From CAXBBB01 sp963793245 (GTDB lineage Bacteria > Bacteroidota > Rhodothermia > Rhodothermales > BA12): a stretch of DNA of 64,000 nucleotides. Of the stretch, positions 1 through 11,148 are shown piece after piece. The position numbers and the translations under genes are program-made. Positions within the stretch are counted from its first letter, which is position 1. Every line of letters begins with the position of its first letter. The stretch is taken from contig CAWBZG010000002.1 in assembly GCA_963793245.1 (NCBI GenBank), forward strand, positions 372,001 to 436,000. The letters run 5' to 3'. The notes below the pieces were generated by a model that did no database searches, was not told where the DNA came from, and saw only the letters and a program-made list of their open reading frames with translations.

Positions 1-1653
1 GACTCGTCGGGCGACATCGACGCGCTGCTCACTGCGTACCACGACGTTGAGCAATTCAGCGGGGTCGTATTGGTCGGCGAGGGAGACGAGATCATATACC
101 AGGGTGCTTTTGGCGAGGCAGATCGGGTGTCCGGCACCGCGAACACGGTGGATACGCGGTTCGCCATCGGCTCCGTCACCAAGCAGATGACCGCAGCGCT
201 CATCCTGCAACTCGTTGAGGAGGGCGAAGTCGATCTCGACGCTCCTATCACCCGGTATCTGCCGGAATATCCAGCTGCTCAAGGCGATCAGGTGACGATC
301 CACCAGCTACTCAGCCATACGTCGGGTATTCCCGAGCACATCAACCGCGACGGCTTCCGAGAGGGCATGTCAGAGCCGGTCCAGACCGACGCGATCGTAT
401 CCCTCTTCTCCAGCGATCCGCTCGACTTCGAGCCAGGGACCGATTACGCGTACAGCAACTCGGGCTACTACGTCCTGGGGGTGATCGCCGAGCGTGTGAC
501 CGGCATGCGGCTCGCTCAAGCCATGCAGCAGCGTCTGTTCGATCCGCTCGCCCTGACCCACACCGGCACGAACGACGGCGCCCAGCCCGGCGCTGGCGAC
601 GCGCGCGGCTACCTGCGCTCGGATGCGGGCTTCGTAGAGGCGTCATACGCCCATCCCACCGTGCTCTACTCTGCCGGAATGATCTCCTCGACGGCCAGCG
701 ACATGCTGCAGTGGACGCGCGCCTTGCACGCTGCCCAGCCGTTTCAATCGTCTGCCACGCTAGAGCGCATGACTACGTCGGTTTCCAATGACTACGGATA
801 CGGCATCGGCGTGTCGAGCCTACCGATGGGGGACACGGCAGTGCGCTCCGTCGGGCATAGCGGAGGCGTTCCAGGCTTCTCTTCGTTCGTCGTCTACTTT
901 CCAGACGATCAGCGCACCGTTGCCGTCCTCAGCAACACGCAAGGAAGTGTGGGGCCAATCGCGTTAGACGTAGCACGTATTCTGTACGGCGTCGAGGTCG
1001 ATCCTCCCGGACAGTCGGTCGGCGCGCTGCTCGACACCATTATCGAATCAGAGGGCATCGACGCTGCCGAAACGCGCTACCGGACGCTCCTCGCTGATGG
1101 AGGAGGCAGCTACGACATGGGCGAAGGGCAACTCAACGATCTGGGCTATGCCTACGTCGAGCGCGGAGAACTGGAAACGGCGATCCGCCTTTTCCGCCTC
1201 AACGTCGAAGCTTTCCCCGACGTGTGGAATCCCTACGACAGCCTCGCCGAAGCTTACGCGATGGCCGGACAGCGCGACAGTTCCATCGCCAACTATCGCC
1301 GCGCCCTCGCCCTCAATCCGACGGCTCCGAGTGCCCTAGAAGCACTCGAACGCCTAGGCGCCGACCCCGACGTAGAAACCGTTGTCATTCCTGATGCCCT
1401 GCTTGACGCCTACGTTGGCAGCTACGCCATCCAACCAGGTCTCGAAGTCGCCGTGACGCGCGAAGGCGATGCGCTCTTCGCTCAACCCTCCGGTCGCCCC
1501 AAACTCGAACTCACGCCTGTATCGACGAGCCGCTTTTACGCCGAGCAAGTAGACATGTACGTCGTCTTTGAGTCAGCAGAAGGAGCACCTGCCCAGAGCT
1601 TGGTATTGTCAGGCGGAGGTGGACCGGAGATGCGAGGAGAGCGGGTGGAGTAG
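1..1653 (+). CDS. Beta-lactamase-family serine hydrolase with C-terminal TPRs (5' end outside window)
   Basis: The frame is open from base 1, so the start lies upstream; the first in-window start-like codon (TTG at 70) is internal to the conserved fold. About 550 residues are visible. The class C beta-lactamase/DD-peptidase signature is present: SxxK as SVTK (near base 172), YxN as YSN (near 454) and an HSGG box (near 856) in the place of KTG. After the hydrolase domain, roughly bases 1090-1350 encode TPR-like helices (a GYAYVERGELETAIRLF type unit, then a SLAEAYAMAG unit), followed by a short beta-rich tail. Family members are secreted or periplasmic esterases, peptidases or D-amino-acid hydrolases; the substrate cannot be told from sequence. 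The following genes run on the opposite strand, so it ends its own transcription unit. Confidence 0.85.
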   Translation, partial: DSSGDIDALLTAYHDVEQFSGVVLVGEGDEIIYQGAFGEADRVSGTANTVDTRFAIGSVTKQMTAALILQLVEEGEVDLDAPITRYLPEYPAAQGDQVTIHQLLSHTSGIPEHINRDGFREGMSEPVQTDAIVSLFSSDPLDFEPGTDYAYSNSGYYVLGVIAERVTGMRLAQAMQQRLFDPLALTHTGTNDGAQPGAGDARGYLRSDAGFVEASYAHPTVLYSAGMISSTASDMLQWTRALHAAQPFQSSATLERMTTSVSNDYGYGIGVSSLPMGDTAVRSVGHSGGVPGFSSFVVYFPDDQRTVAVLSNTQGSVGPIALDVARILYGVEVDPPGQSVGALLDTIIESEGIDAAETRYRTLLADGGGSYDMGEGQLNDLGYAYVERGELETAIRLFRLNVEAFPDVWNPYDSLAEAYAMAGQRDSSIANYRRALALNPTAPSALEALERLGADPDVETVVIPDALLDAYVGSYAIQPGLEVAVTREGDALFAQPSGRPKLELTPVSTSRFYAEQVDMYVVFESAEGAPAQSLVLSGGGGPEMRGERVE

Positions 1654-1674
1654 ACGGCTCTTTGGGACGTGCTC

Positions 1675-1827
1675 TTATCGCCGTCGTTGTTTCAGGTACT
1701 CGTCGTACGCATCGCCCATCTGCTCTCGCGTCGCCTTTTTCTGTTTCCTCGCGTCCATTATCTCCGATATCACGTGTCCCGCCCCCACTGCCGACACGCC
1801 GACGAGAATGAGCAGGATAGTGGTCAT
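1675..1827 (-). CDS. Small single-pass membrane protein downstream of porQ
   Basis: A 50-residue ORF starts with ATG at 1827, nine bases after the porQ stop, and runs on the same strand. It has one hydrophobic segment at about residues 3-20 (MTTILLILVGVSAVGAGH) followed by a charged tail rich in K, R, E and Q ending in KQRRR. A longer frame reaching back into porQ exists, but this ATG matches the porQ end and the start of the membrane segment. No family recognised. The tight spacing suggests co-translation with porQ, which is inference. It could be a fortuitous ORF. Confidence 0.4.
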   Translation of the reverse strand: MTTILLILVGVSAVGAGHVISEIMDARKQKKATREQMGDAYDEYLKQRRR

Positions 1828-1835
1828 GAGGAGTA

Positions 1836-2804
1836 CTATAGATTGGTGCGCAGGCCAACATAATGCAGCGTGCCATTCTCGGACCACGACTGGAACGCGT
1901 AGTCGACGTTGAAGCGCGAGACTTTGAGGCCGAAGCCGCCCGTCAGTCCGGCGAAGTCGAGGCGGTCGCGCGTGCGGAGGTCCTGGTTGCGCTCGGGGGA
2001 GAAGCCCAGGCGGACTTGGAACGTCGGCGAGAACTGCAACTCGCCGCCGACGCGGACGTGGCGTGCGATCTGGGCGGCGGCGTTTTGATCGCCGGTCCCG
2101 CTGCCGCCCGGATCGGCGAGGTTGTAGCCGGTAACGGAGACGAGGAGTGGTAGGTATTGCAGACGCTTGCTCACGCTCACGCGCAGGTCGAGCGGCAACT
2201 CATCGGTCGTCTCGGCGAGCGAGGAGACGACGGCTCCGGCATGGTGCAGGCTGACGGTCGCGGTCAGCGCTTGCGTCGGGATCGTGAACGCGGCGGCAGC
2301 GTCGGCGGCCAAAGCGGTGGCGCGCGCATCGTCGATGCCTGACGTGACGACGTGAGCGTTGGCGCCCAGCCGCAAACGCTCGCTCAACGAGTAGCTAGCG
2401 CCTGCTGTTAGTGCGATGTCCGAAGCCGAAAACGTGCCGGTTTCCTCGCCGCGCGCGTCTGCGCCTTCTAACTCGCCGTAGCTCAGGTAACGCACGCCGA
2501 TTGCGGCATCGATGCCCTTTATGGTTCGGCCGTAGGCGGCGAATCCGGCGTTGAGTCCGGCCAGGTGGTTCAGGTAGCCTAGCGAGAGCGAGCCGTTCGA
2601 CGGTTCGAGCAGCGACGGGTTGTAGAACAGTTGGGCCGGATCGGTCCCGCCCAGTGCGCTGTGCAATCCGCCCAAGGCTGCCGTACGGGGCGAGGCATCG
2701 AGCGACAAGACCGAGAAGGCGCCGCCGCTCCCCAGTTGGGCGGAGGCGGCTGAAGCGAGCAGCAGGAGGCACGCGCAGGCCGCGAGGGTACGAAGTGGTC
2801 GCAT
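1836..2804 (-). CDS. porQ: Type IX secretion system protein PorQ
   Basis: 322 residues with a signal peptide ending in ASAASAQ. The N-terminal hallmark of PorQ/PorV-type outer-membrane barrels is present: LDASPRTAALGG, a DPAQLFYNPSLL block and GYLNHLAGLNAG, followed by alternating beta strands and an aromatic-rich C terminus. The 'LHSALG...DP..FFYNPSLL...YLN.LAG.N' pattern fits PorQ better than PorV. PorQ is an outer-membrane component needed for export and surface attachment of T9SS cargo. It is divergent from secA across a 324-base gap and is followed by a small membrane ORF. SprA and several cargo proteins in this window support a working T9SS. The alternative is a generic PorV/PorQ paralogue. 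Confidence 0.8.
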   Translation of the reverse strand: MRPLRTLAACACLLLLASAASAQLGSGGAFSVLSLDASPRTAALGGLHSALGGTDPAQLFYNPSLLEPSNGSLSLGYLNHLAGLNAGFAAYGRTIKGIDAAIGVRYLSYGELEGADARGEETGTFSASDIALTAGASYSLSERLRLGANAHVVTSGIDDARATALAADAAAAFTIPTQALTATVSLHHAGAVVSSLAETTDELPLDLRVSVSKRLQYLPLLVSVTGYNLADPGGSGTGDQNAAAQIARHVRVGGELQFSPTFQVRLGFSPERNQDLRTRDRLDFAGLTGGFGLKVSRFNVDYAFQSWSENGTLHYVGLRTNL

Positions 2805-3128
2805 CGGAGATCGGTAAAGGACGAAAAGGGCAGCCGAAGCTGAGACAGCCGAGGCTGTGACAGTCGTAGCTGGAAGTACCGAAGGGGCGATAGCGCGGGC
2901 GTTGGGCGAGTAGAGACAAGAACGGGACCGATACGCGCGCGGTCAAGCCTGCTCGCCACGCCGGGCGGACGGTTCGCGGATTTTCGGTGACGCGGACGCC
3001 GGAACGCCGATTCGCCCCGTTGCATTCAAACGTGCTGCCCTGGCGACCGTATCCCGACGATATTCCCCGCCGCGCGGCCCGCTGCCGCCTACTTTCGGCC
3101 TTTCCTCTTTTCTGCGACGTTTCTGCCC
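2805..3128. other. Intergenic region between divergent porQ and secA
   Basis: 324 bases without a convincing gene. It must hold the promoters of porQ (minus) and secA (plus). It contains a degenerate 15-bp tandem repeat (2832-2876). A TACTTTCGG string about 35 bases before the secA ATG resembles, but does not match, the Bacteroidota -7 element. No Shine-Dalgarno-like run precedes secA; the bases just before the ATG are pyrimidine-rich. Confidence 0.5.
2832..2876. repeat. Degenerate 15-bp tandem repeat, three copies, upstream of porQ
   Basis: Three consecutive 15-base units: AGCCGAAGCTGAGAC, AGCCGAGGCTGTGAC and AGTCGTAGCTGGAAG. The first two differ at two positions; the third is more diverged. 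It lies 28-72 bases upstream of the porQ start codon and could affect its leader or promoter spacing. Confidence 0.55.
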
Positions 3129-6524
<3,396 letters not shown>

Positions 6525-6552
6525 ACTGGCGCGGTAGTGTCGGGCGCTGATC

Positions 6553-6574
6553 TGGCAGGTCCTGCGGCCTGCCA
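6553..6574. repeat. Candidate REP-like palindrome beside the transposase relic
   Basis: An imperfect hairpin: arms TGGCAGG (6553-6559) and CCTGCCA (6568-6574) around an 8-base loop. It lies 29 bases after the secA stop and just beyond the 3' end of a degraded RAYT gene. The core CTGGCAGGT is shared with the perfect hairpin at 58771-58801. It may also serve as the secA terminator, though no T-run follows. Confidence 0.35.
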
Positions 6575-6589
6575 TGCTCCTGCTCGATC

Positions 6590-7253
6590 CTGGATTCGAA
6601 GTCGTGGTCTACGCAGCGAGGTTCTGGGGGGAGGTTCTCCTCGTGAGCAGTTTGGAAGCCGTTGCGTCGCCCGAACCATTCGAGGGTTTGGTGGCGAGCT
6701 AGGCGCACCTCTTGCGCTGCGAGACCAAGGCGTGGTAGCTGCTGTGCGACCAGTCGCGAAAGTCGGTGACGAGCGGTGGTGCTGGGGGTATGGATATACC
6801 GTCCTCAGGTCGATTCGCTCGACGTATGGCTGCGCAGAGCTTCACGGTATCGCTTTCCCAACGCGGTCACGTCGACAGCCGAAGCAAGTGAGGACAGCGA
6901 AGTAGCGCTCATCGGTGACTTCGATGCGTCCAAACGGCTTCTCGAACAGGCGACCCGTGCGCTGGTGTTTGGCGATGAGCCACTTGGGATAGCCGCTGAA
7001 CAGGTTGGCGAAGCGGCGGTCGGGCGACGGAAGTCTTCTCTAGCCACGTCATGCCTTCGGACGCAGCGAATGAGCAGATGGAAGTGATTGCGCAGCCGGC
7101 AATACGCGAACGTGTCGACGGCCGGTGAGACGTGGTATGCGTACTTCTCAAGGAAGCGCACTTAGATCGCGTTCCTGCGAAACACATCCTCCCGGCTGTT
7201 GCCGCGATCGTGATGTGATAGTAGCCACCGGGTCTCAGCTTCGCGTGCGCCAT
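6590..7253 (-). pseudogene. Degraded REP-associated tyrosine transposase (RAYT, Y1 family)
   Basis: Pieces of one Y1-transposase-like protein are spread over three minus-strand frames. It starts at ATG 7253 with MAHAKLRPGGYYHIT. A frame change leads to RGNSREDVFRRNAI and a TAA at 7164-7162, then without a frame change VRFLEKYAYHVSPAVDTFAY and the HUH motif as NHFHLLIR. Another shift leads to RRFANLFSGYPKWL, RTGRLFEKPFGRIEV and TDERYFAVLT. Near the end come DFRDWSHSSYHAL and TLEWFGRRNGF in further frames. The order of blocks matches RAYT proteins (about 180-200 residues), which mobilise REP palindromes. With at least three frameshifts plus an in-frame stop it is a real relic, not just a sequencing artefact. 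The 3' limit is approximate. Confidence 0.75.
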
Positions 7254-7335
7254 ACAGCGTCCAACTGATTCCCACACAGAAGGGTGAAAATGGCAGTGGT
7301 CGCAGGCGACCAGCCAGGTCGCGAGCCGGAGAGCG

Positions 7336-7343
7336 TACCTTTC
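7336..7343 (+). promoter_or_regulatory. Possible -7 element TACCTTTC
   Basis: TACCTTTC lies five bases before the ATG at 7348. The same octamer occurs before purQ (39364) and before the gene at 60505. It resembles the Bacteroidota -7 consensus TAnnTTTG. If used here, transcription would begin at or very near the start codon. No -33 TTTG is seen. Confidence 0.2.
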
Positions 7344-7347
7344 GGCC

Positions 7348-8032
7348 ATGCTGCGCCGCCTCACCTCGTCCGAGTTCTCGTTCAAATCGCTCGCCTTCGA
7401 GGTGGTCGTCGTCGTGCTCGGCGTGCTGATCGCGCTGGGCGTGGGCGAGTTGCAGCAGGAGTGGGAGGAGAGTCGCCGGGCCGACGAAACAGCACGCGCG
7501 CTTCACGCTGAGCTAGCACAGAACTGTCTGAGCCTGAACACCGTCGTTCCCTACCACCAGGCGATTCATGACGAGTTGGGAGTGTTGCTGCGAAGCGATC
7601 CGTTGGCTGTAGGTATTGAGCGCCTGCCCTCGTATGATCCAAAGCTGGGTGCCATGAATCGCCCGTATCTGACGAGCGTGGCATTTGAGGCGGCCCAGAC
7701 GACCGGCATGCTGCGCCTGTTCGAGTTCGAGACCGTTCGCGATCTGAGCGCGGCGTACACCTATCAGCACGAGTTACGAGGAAGTGATGCGCGCCGTTAC
7801 GCCCCGCCTGCTCGATGCTGCGCCCGAGGACGATCCCGAAGGCTTTGATTTGCGTGTGCTGCGTCGGTTACTGGGCGTCGTCGTTGGAGTAGAGACCCAG
7901 ATGCAGCCGGTCGTGTGTGAGGCGCGCACCGCGCTGGGTAATCGTTTTGGACTGACGAACTCCACATCTGAAACCGGATCGTCGGACACTGTCGCAGTCC
8001 AAGGGCGTATGCTCATGCCCGATTCCGACTAG
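7348..8032 (+). CDS. Small membrane-anchored protein, split by a one-base frameshift
   Basis: The N-terminal frame (7348 to about 7775) gives a membrane anchor at about residues 16-36 (FEVVVVVLGVLIALGVGEL) followed by WEESRRADETARALHAELAQN. This layout is like the DUF6090-type small membrane proteins of Bacteroidota (one helix, then an N/Q/E-rich periplasmic helix). The frame is lost near 7774, where the other frame continues as YEEVMRAVTPRLLDAAPEDD and runs to a stop at 8032. The whole interval is 685 bases, one over a multiple of three. Removing one T at 7774-7775 restores a continuous protein of 227 residues (HEYEEVMRAV). It lies 12 bases before recN. Function unknown; the family resemblance is weak. 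Confidence 0.55.
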
Positions 8033-8044
8033 CCACCGCCTACG

Positions 8045-9760
8045 ATGCTCCGCACGCTGTACGTCCGCGATTACGCTCTGATCGAGGAGCAAGAAGTCGA
8101 GTTCGATAGTGGACTCAACATCATAACGGGCGAAACTGGAGCCGGAAAGTCGATTCTGATCGGCGCGCTGGGCATGATCCTAGGTGAGCGGGCGTCGACC
8201 GAAGCCATCCGAACTGGCGCTAAGAAAGCGGTCATCGAAGGCACGTTCGACGAGGCGGATACGCCGCGTCTGCGTGCGCTGCTCGAGGCCAACGGCATCG
8301 AACCCGGATCGTCGATCATTCTGCGCCGCGAGATCACGGCGAGCCAGAGTAGGGCGTTCGTCAACGACTCCCCGGCGACTCTTCCAGTCGTGCGCGAAGT
8401 CGCCGCCAACCTGATCGACCTACACGGACAGCACGAACACCAGAGCCTGCTCCGAACCGAGACGCACTTGGGCCTGCTGGACGAGTTCGGCGGGCTGAGC
8501 GGGATGGTCGAGCGCTATGACGCTGCGTATCAGATCGTAGCTGACTTGGTGGGCGAGCAGAAAGGGTTGATCAAGCGCGAGCGCGAACTCAGGCAGCAGA
8601 AGGAGCTGTACGAGTTTCAGATCGAGGAGATCGACGCCGTCGACCCGCAGCCGGGCGAAGACGACGCGCTCGACAGCGAACAGCGCGTGCTCGAAAACGC
8701 CGAGCGGCTGTACGAGAAGACGGCGGAGTTGTACGAGATGCTGTACGAGGGCGAAAACGCCGTCCACGACCAACTCGTCGTCGTGCGCAACGAGATGCAG
8801 GATCTGGCGCGCATCGACCGTTCGTTCGAGGAGCAGTTGGGCGAGATTCGGAGCGCGCAGATCATCGCTCAGGAAGTGGCGACGGCGCTTCAGGAGTACA
8901 ACGCGCGCATCGAATTCAACCCCGAGCGGCTCGACGAAATCCGAGGCCGGATCACCGACTTGGAGATGCTCAAGCGCAAGTACGGGCAGTCGCTCGAAGC
9001 TGTAATCGACCACCGCCGCGACATCGGCGAGACCTACGCGCTCGCCGCCGATTTCGAGGGCGCGATTGAACGTCTGGCCCGACGCATCGACGAAGCTCAG
9101 GCCAGACTGAGCCGTGCCGCTCTGAGGCTGTCGACCAAGCGGCACGAGATCGCCGAGCGCATCGAAAAGGGCATCGTCGCCGAACTCGCCGACCTGGGCA
9201 TGCCGCACGCTCAAGTCGAAGTCCGCTTCTCGCGCACCAACAAGGCCGACGGCTGGGTCACGCTCGGAGAGGGCAAGCAGGCCGAGCGCTTCGCCGCCAC
9301 GCCGACAGGCATCGACCACGCCGAGTTCTACATCTCGGCCAACCCCGGCGAGGCGCCCAAACCATTGGCGCGCGTCGCATCGGGCGGCGAGATCAGCCGC
9401 ATCATGCTGGCGATGAAAACGATCCTCGCCAAAAACGATAGGATGCCGATTCTCGTGTTCGACGAAATCGACACCGGCATCAGCGGGTCGGTCGCCCGGC
9501 AGGTCGGAGAGTCGATGCACCGGCTGGCGCAGTACCACCAGATCATCGCCATCACGCACCTGGCGCAGATCGCTGGGCTGGGCGACGTGCACTTCAAAGT
9601 CGAGAAGGAAGTCGACAAAGCCGCCGGTCGCACGCGTACGAGGCTGACACGGCTAGACGACGACGCGCGCGCCGACCAGGTCGCCCGTTTGATCAGCGGT
9701 GAGAACGTGACGCAGGCGGCGTTGAACAGCGCGCGTGAGTTGATGCAGAAAGAGTCGTGA
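8045..9760 (+). CDS. recN: DNA repair ATPase RecN
   Basis: 571 residues, normal for RecN, an SMC-like protein acting in double-strand break repair. Walker A is GETGAGKS at residues 29-36. Two coiled-coil arms rich in E, R and Q span about residues 150-380. The ABC signature is ASGGEISRIMLAMK (about 445) and Walker B is MPILVFDEIDTGIS (about 470), with a downstream switch in IIAITHLAQIAG. The gene starts with ATG 12 bases after the preceding ORF and its stop overlaps the start of the DUF423 gene, so the two are probably co-translated. Confidence 0.97.
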   Translation: MLRTLYVRDYALIEEQEVEFDSGLNIITGETGAGKSILIGALGMILGERASTEAIRTGAKKAVIEGTFDEADTPRLRALLEANGIEPGSSIILRREITASQSRAFVNDSPATLPVVREVAANLIDLHGQHEHQSLLRTETHLGLLDEFGGLSGMVERYDAAYQIVADLVGEQKGLIKRERELRQQKELYEFQIEEIDAVDPQPGEDDALDSEQRVLENAERLYEKTAELYEMLYEGENAVHDQLVVVRNEMQDLARIDRSFEEQLGEIRSAQIIAQEVATALQEYNARIEFNPERLDEIRGRITDLEMLKRKYGQSLEAVIDHRRDIGETYALAADFEGAIERLARRIDEAQARLSRAALRLSTKRHEIAERIEKGIVAELADLGMPHAQVEVRFSRTNKADGWVTLGEGKQAERFAATPTGIDHAEFYISANPGEAPKPLARVASGGEISRIMLAMKTILAKNDRMPILVFDEIDTGISGSVARQVGESMHRLAQYHQIIAITHLAQIAGLGDVHFKVEKEVDKAAGRTRTRLTRLDDDARADQVARLISGENVTQAALNSARELMQKES

Positions 9761-10158
9761 CTACGTCGCACACTTCGGCGCGGACAGTTGCCGCTTGGGG
9801 CGCTGGGTTGGTGCTCGTCTCTGTCGCGTTGGGCGCATTCGGAGCGCACGGCCTGCGCGCGATGGTGACGCCCGAGCGCGTCGCGACGTGGGAGACGGGC
9901 GCGCGGTACCTCACCTATCACGGCATCGGTTTGCTGTGGATTGGACTGGCTTTGCACGTCGGCATGGGCAAAGCGCCGCTGCTCGTATGGGCGGCGCGGT
10001 TGTTCGGAATCGGCAGTGTATTGTTCTGCGGCAGCCTGTTCGCGCTCGTCCTGCTCGACCTTCCGATCTTGGGTGCTGTTGCTCCGGTCGGCGGAATCGC
10101 CTTCATCAGCGGCTGGGCGTGCGTCGCGTGGGCGCTGCTGAAGAGCAGAGAGAACTGA
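9757..10158 (+). CDS. DUF423 (YgdD-type) integral membrane protein
   Basis: 133 residues starting with GTG in a GTGA overlap with the recN stop. It has four hydrophobic segments and the DUF423 landmarks: an N-terminal VSVALGAFGAHGLR, then WETGARYLTYHGIGLLWIGLAL, then LFCGSLFALVLLD and a final GGIAFISGWACVAWALL. The family is widespread, about 120-130 residues, in the inner membrane, with no established biochemical role. The translational overlap with recN suggests coupled expression only. Confidence 0.85.
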   Translation: MTTSHTSARTVAAWGAGLVLVSVALGAFGAHGLRAMVTPERVATWETGARYLTYHGIGLLWIGLALHVGMGKAPLLVWAARLFGIGSVLFCGSLFALVLLDLPILGAVAPVGGIAFISGWACVAWALLKSREN

Positions 10159-10243
10159 GAGATCCAAGCAACTGTCAGAAGGAGAGGGAGCGCTTGGCGA
10201 TAGGTGCCGTTTAGCTCAACTCCCATCGTCCCACCTCCGACCT

Positions 10244-11062
10244 ATGTTCGTCCAGCTACAGAAAATCCTGCCCCAGCATCTGATTTCAAGGGGTGCAGGC
10301 ATTCTGGCGAATGCTGAAGCGGAATGGGTTCGCGGCCCGCTGATTCGCACGTTTGCCGACGTCTACAAGGTCGACATGGCCGAAGCCGAGCGGCCCGATC
10401 TGTCCAGCTATCGCTCGTTCAACGACTTCTTTACGCGCTCTCTCGTTTCAGGTGCACGGCCGATTGATCCTGCTGTGGATTCGGTCGTCAGTCCTGCCGA
10501 CGGCGTCGTGAGCCAAACGGGTCATATCGAGCGCGGCGAGTTGCTGCAGGCCAAAGGCGTCCGCTACTCGTTCCGCGCGCTCGCCAAAGCCTGCGCCAGC
10601 CCAGCGTACGAAGGCGGGGCGTTCGCGACGGTCTACCTCTCGCCCAGCGACTACCACCGCGTTCACCTGCCCGTCGCTGGGCGCTTGGTGCGGACGGTTG
10701 CGGTCCCAGGTAAGCTGTTTTCGGTCAACGCGCAGACCGAGAGCGGCGTCGAAGGACTGTTCGCGATCAACGAGCGGCTGGTGATGGAATTCGAGACCGA
10801 AGTGGGTAAGATGCTCGTCGTGATGGTCGGGGCGATGATCGTCGCCAGTATCGAGACGGTATGGCCCGGCCCGCGCTCTCCGTACCGCGAAGAGCAGGTC
10901 ACTACACACGATCGTGCGTTCGAGAAAGGCGACGAGATAGGCCGCTTCCTCCTGGGCAGTAGCGTTGTCCTCGCCTTCGAGAAGAGCCGCGTCGCACTCG
11001 ATGCTGCGCTGTCGCCGGGCGTAGCTGTACGCATGGGGCAGAAGATTGGCGCAGGGACGTAG
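10244..11062 (+). CDS. psd: Phosphatidylserine decarboxylase proenzyme
   Basis: 272 residues. Makes phosphatidylethanolamine at the inner membrane by decarboxylating phosphatidylserine with a self-generated pyruvoyl cofactor. Seen: YRSFNDFFTRSL, SPADGVVSQ, the YLSPSDYHRVHLPVAG block, FAINERLVMEFETEVGKM, MVGAMIVASIETVW, and the maturation site as FLLGSSVVLAFE near residue 239. The residue after the cleaved G-S is S rather than the usual T (LGST); GSS variants should still allow serinolysis. The length fits the PSD-B group of Gram-negative bacteria. A pyrimidine-rich leader (CCCACCTCCGACCT) precedes the ATG in place of a Shine-Dalgarno sequence. Confidence 0.95.
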   Translation: MFVQLQKILPQHLISRGAGILANAEAEWVRGPLIRTFADVYKVDMAEAERPDLSSYRSFNDFFTRSLVSGARPIDPAVDSVVSPADGVVSQTGHIERGELLQAKGVRYSFRALAKACASPAYEGGAFATVYLSPSDYHRVHLPVAGRLVRTVAVPGKLFSVNAQTESGVEGLFAINERLVMEFETEVGKMLVVMVGAMIVASIETVWPGPRSPYREEQVTTHDRAFEKGDEIGRFLLGSSVVLAFEKSRVALDAALSPGVAVRMGQKIGAGT

Positions 11063-11088
11063 CGCAATCTCGCTGGCGACCAAAACGC

Positions 11089-11120
11089 TTTGGCAGTGCC
11101 ACGGCCTGCGCTGTACGTTG
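11089..11120 (+). promoter_or_regulatory. Candidate Bacteroidota-type promoter of the M24 peptidase gene
   Basis: TTTG at 11089-11092 and TACGTTG at 11114-11120 are separated by 21 bases and lie 28 bases before the ATG at 11149. This fits the Bacteroidota -33 TTTG / -7 TAnnTTTG arrangement apart from one T, and is the only pair in the window where I see both boxes with proper spacing. Prediction by eye only. Confidence 0.4.
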
Positions 11121-11148
11121 CGACGACTCTCCCTCTCGCCCCAACGCT

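Noticed and set aside
7348..8032. Reading the frameshifts as programmed +1 frameshifting
   Set aside because: They hit unrelated genes, have no common slippery site or structure, and lie in different sequence contexts; sequence error is more likely.
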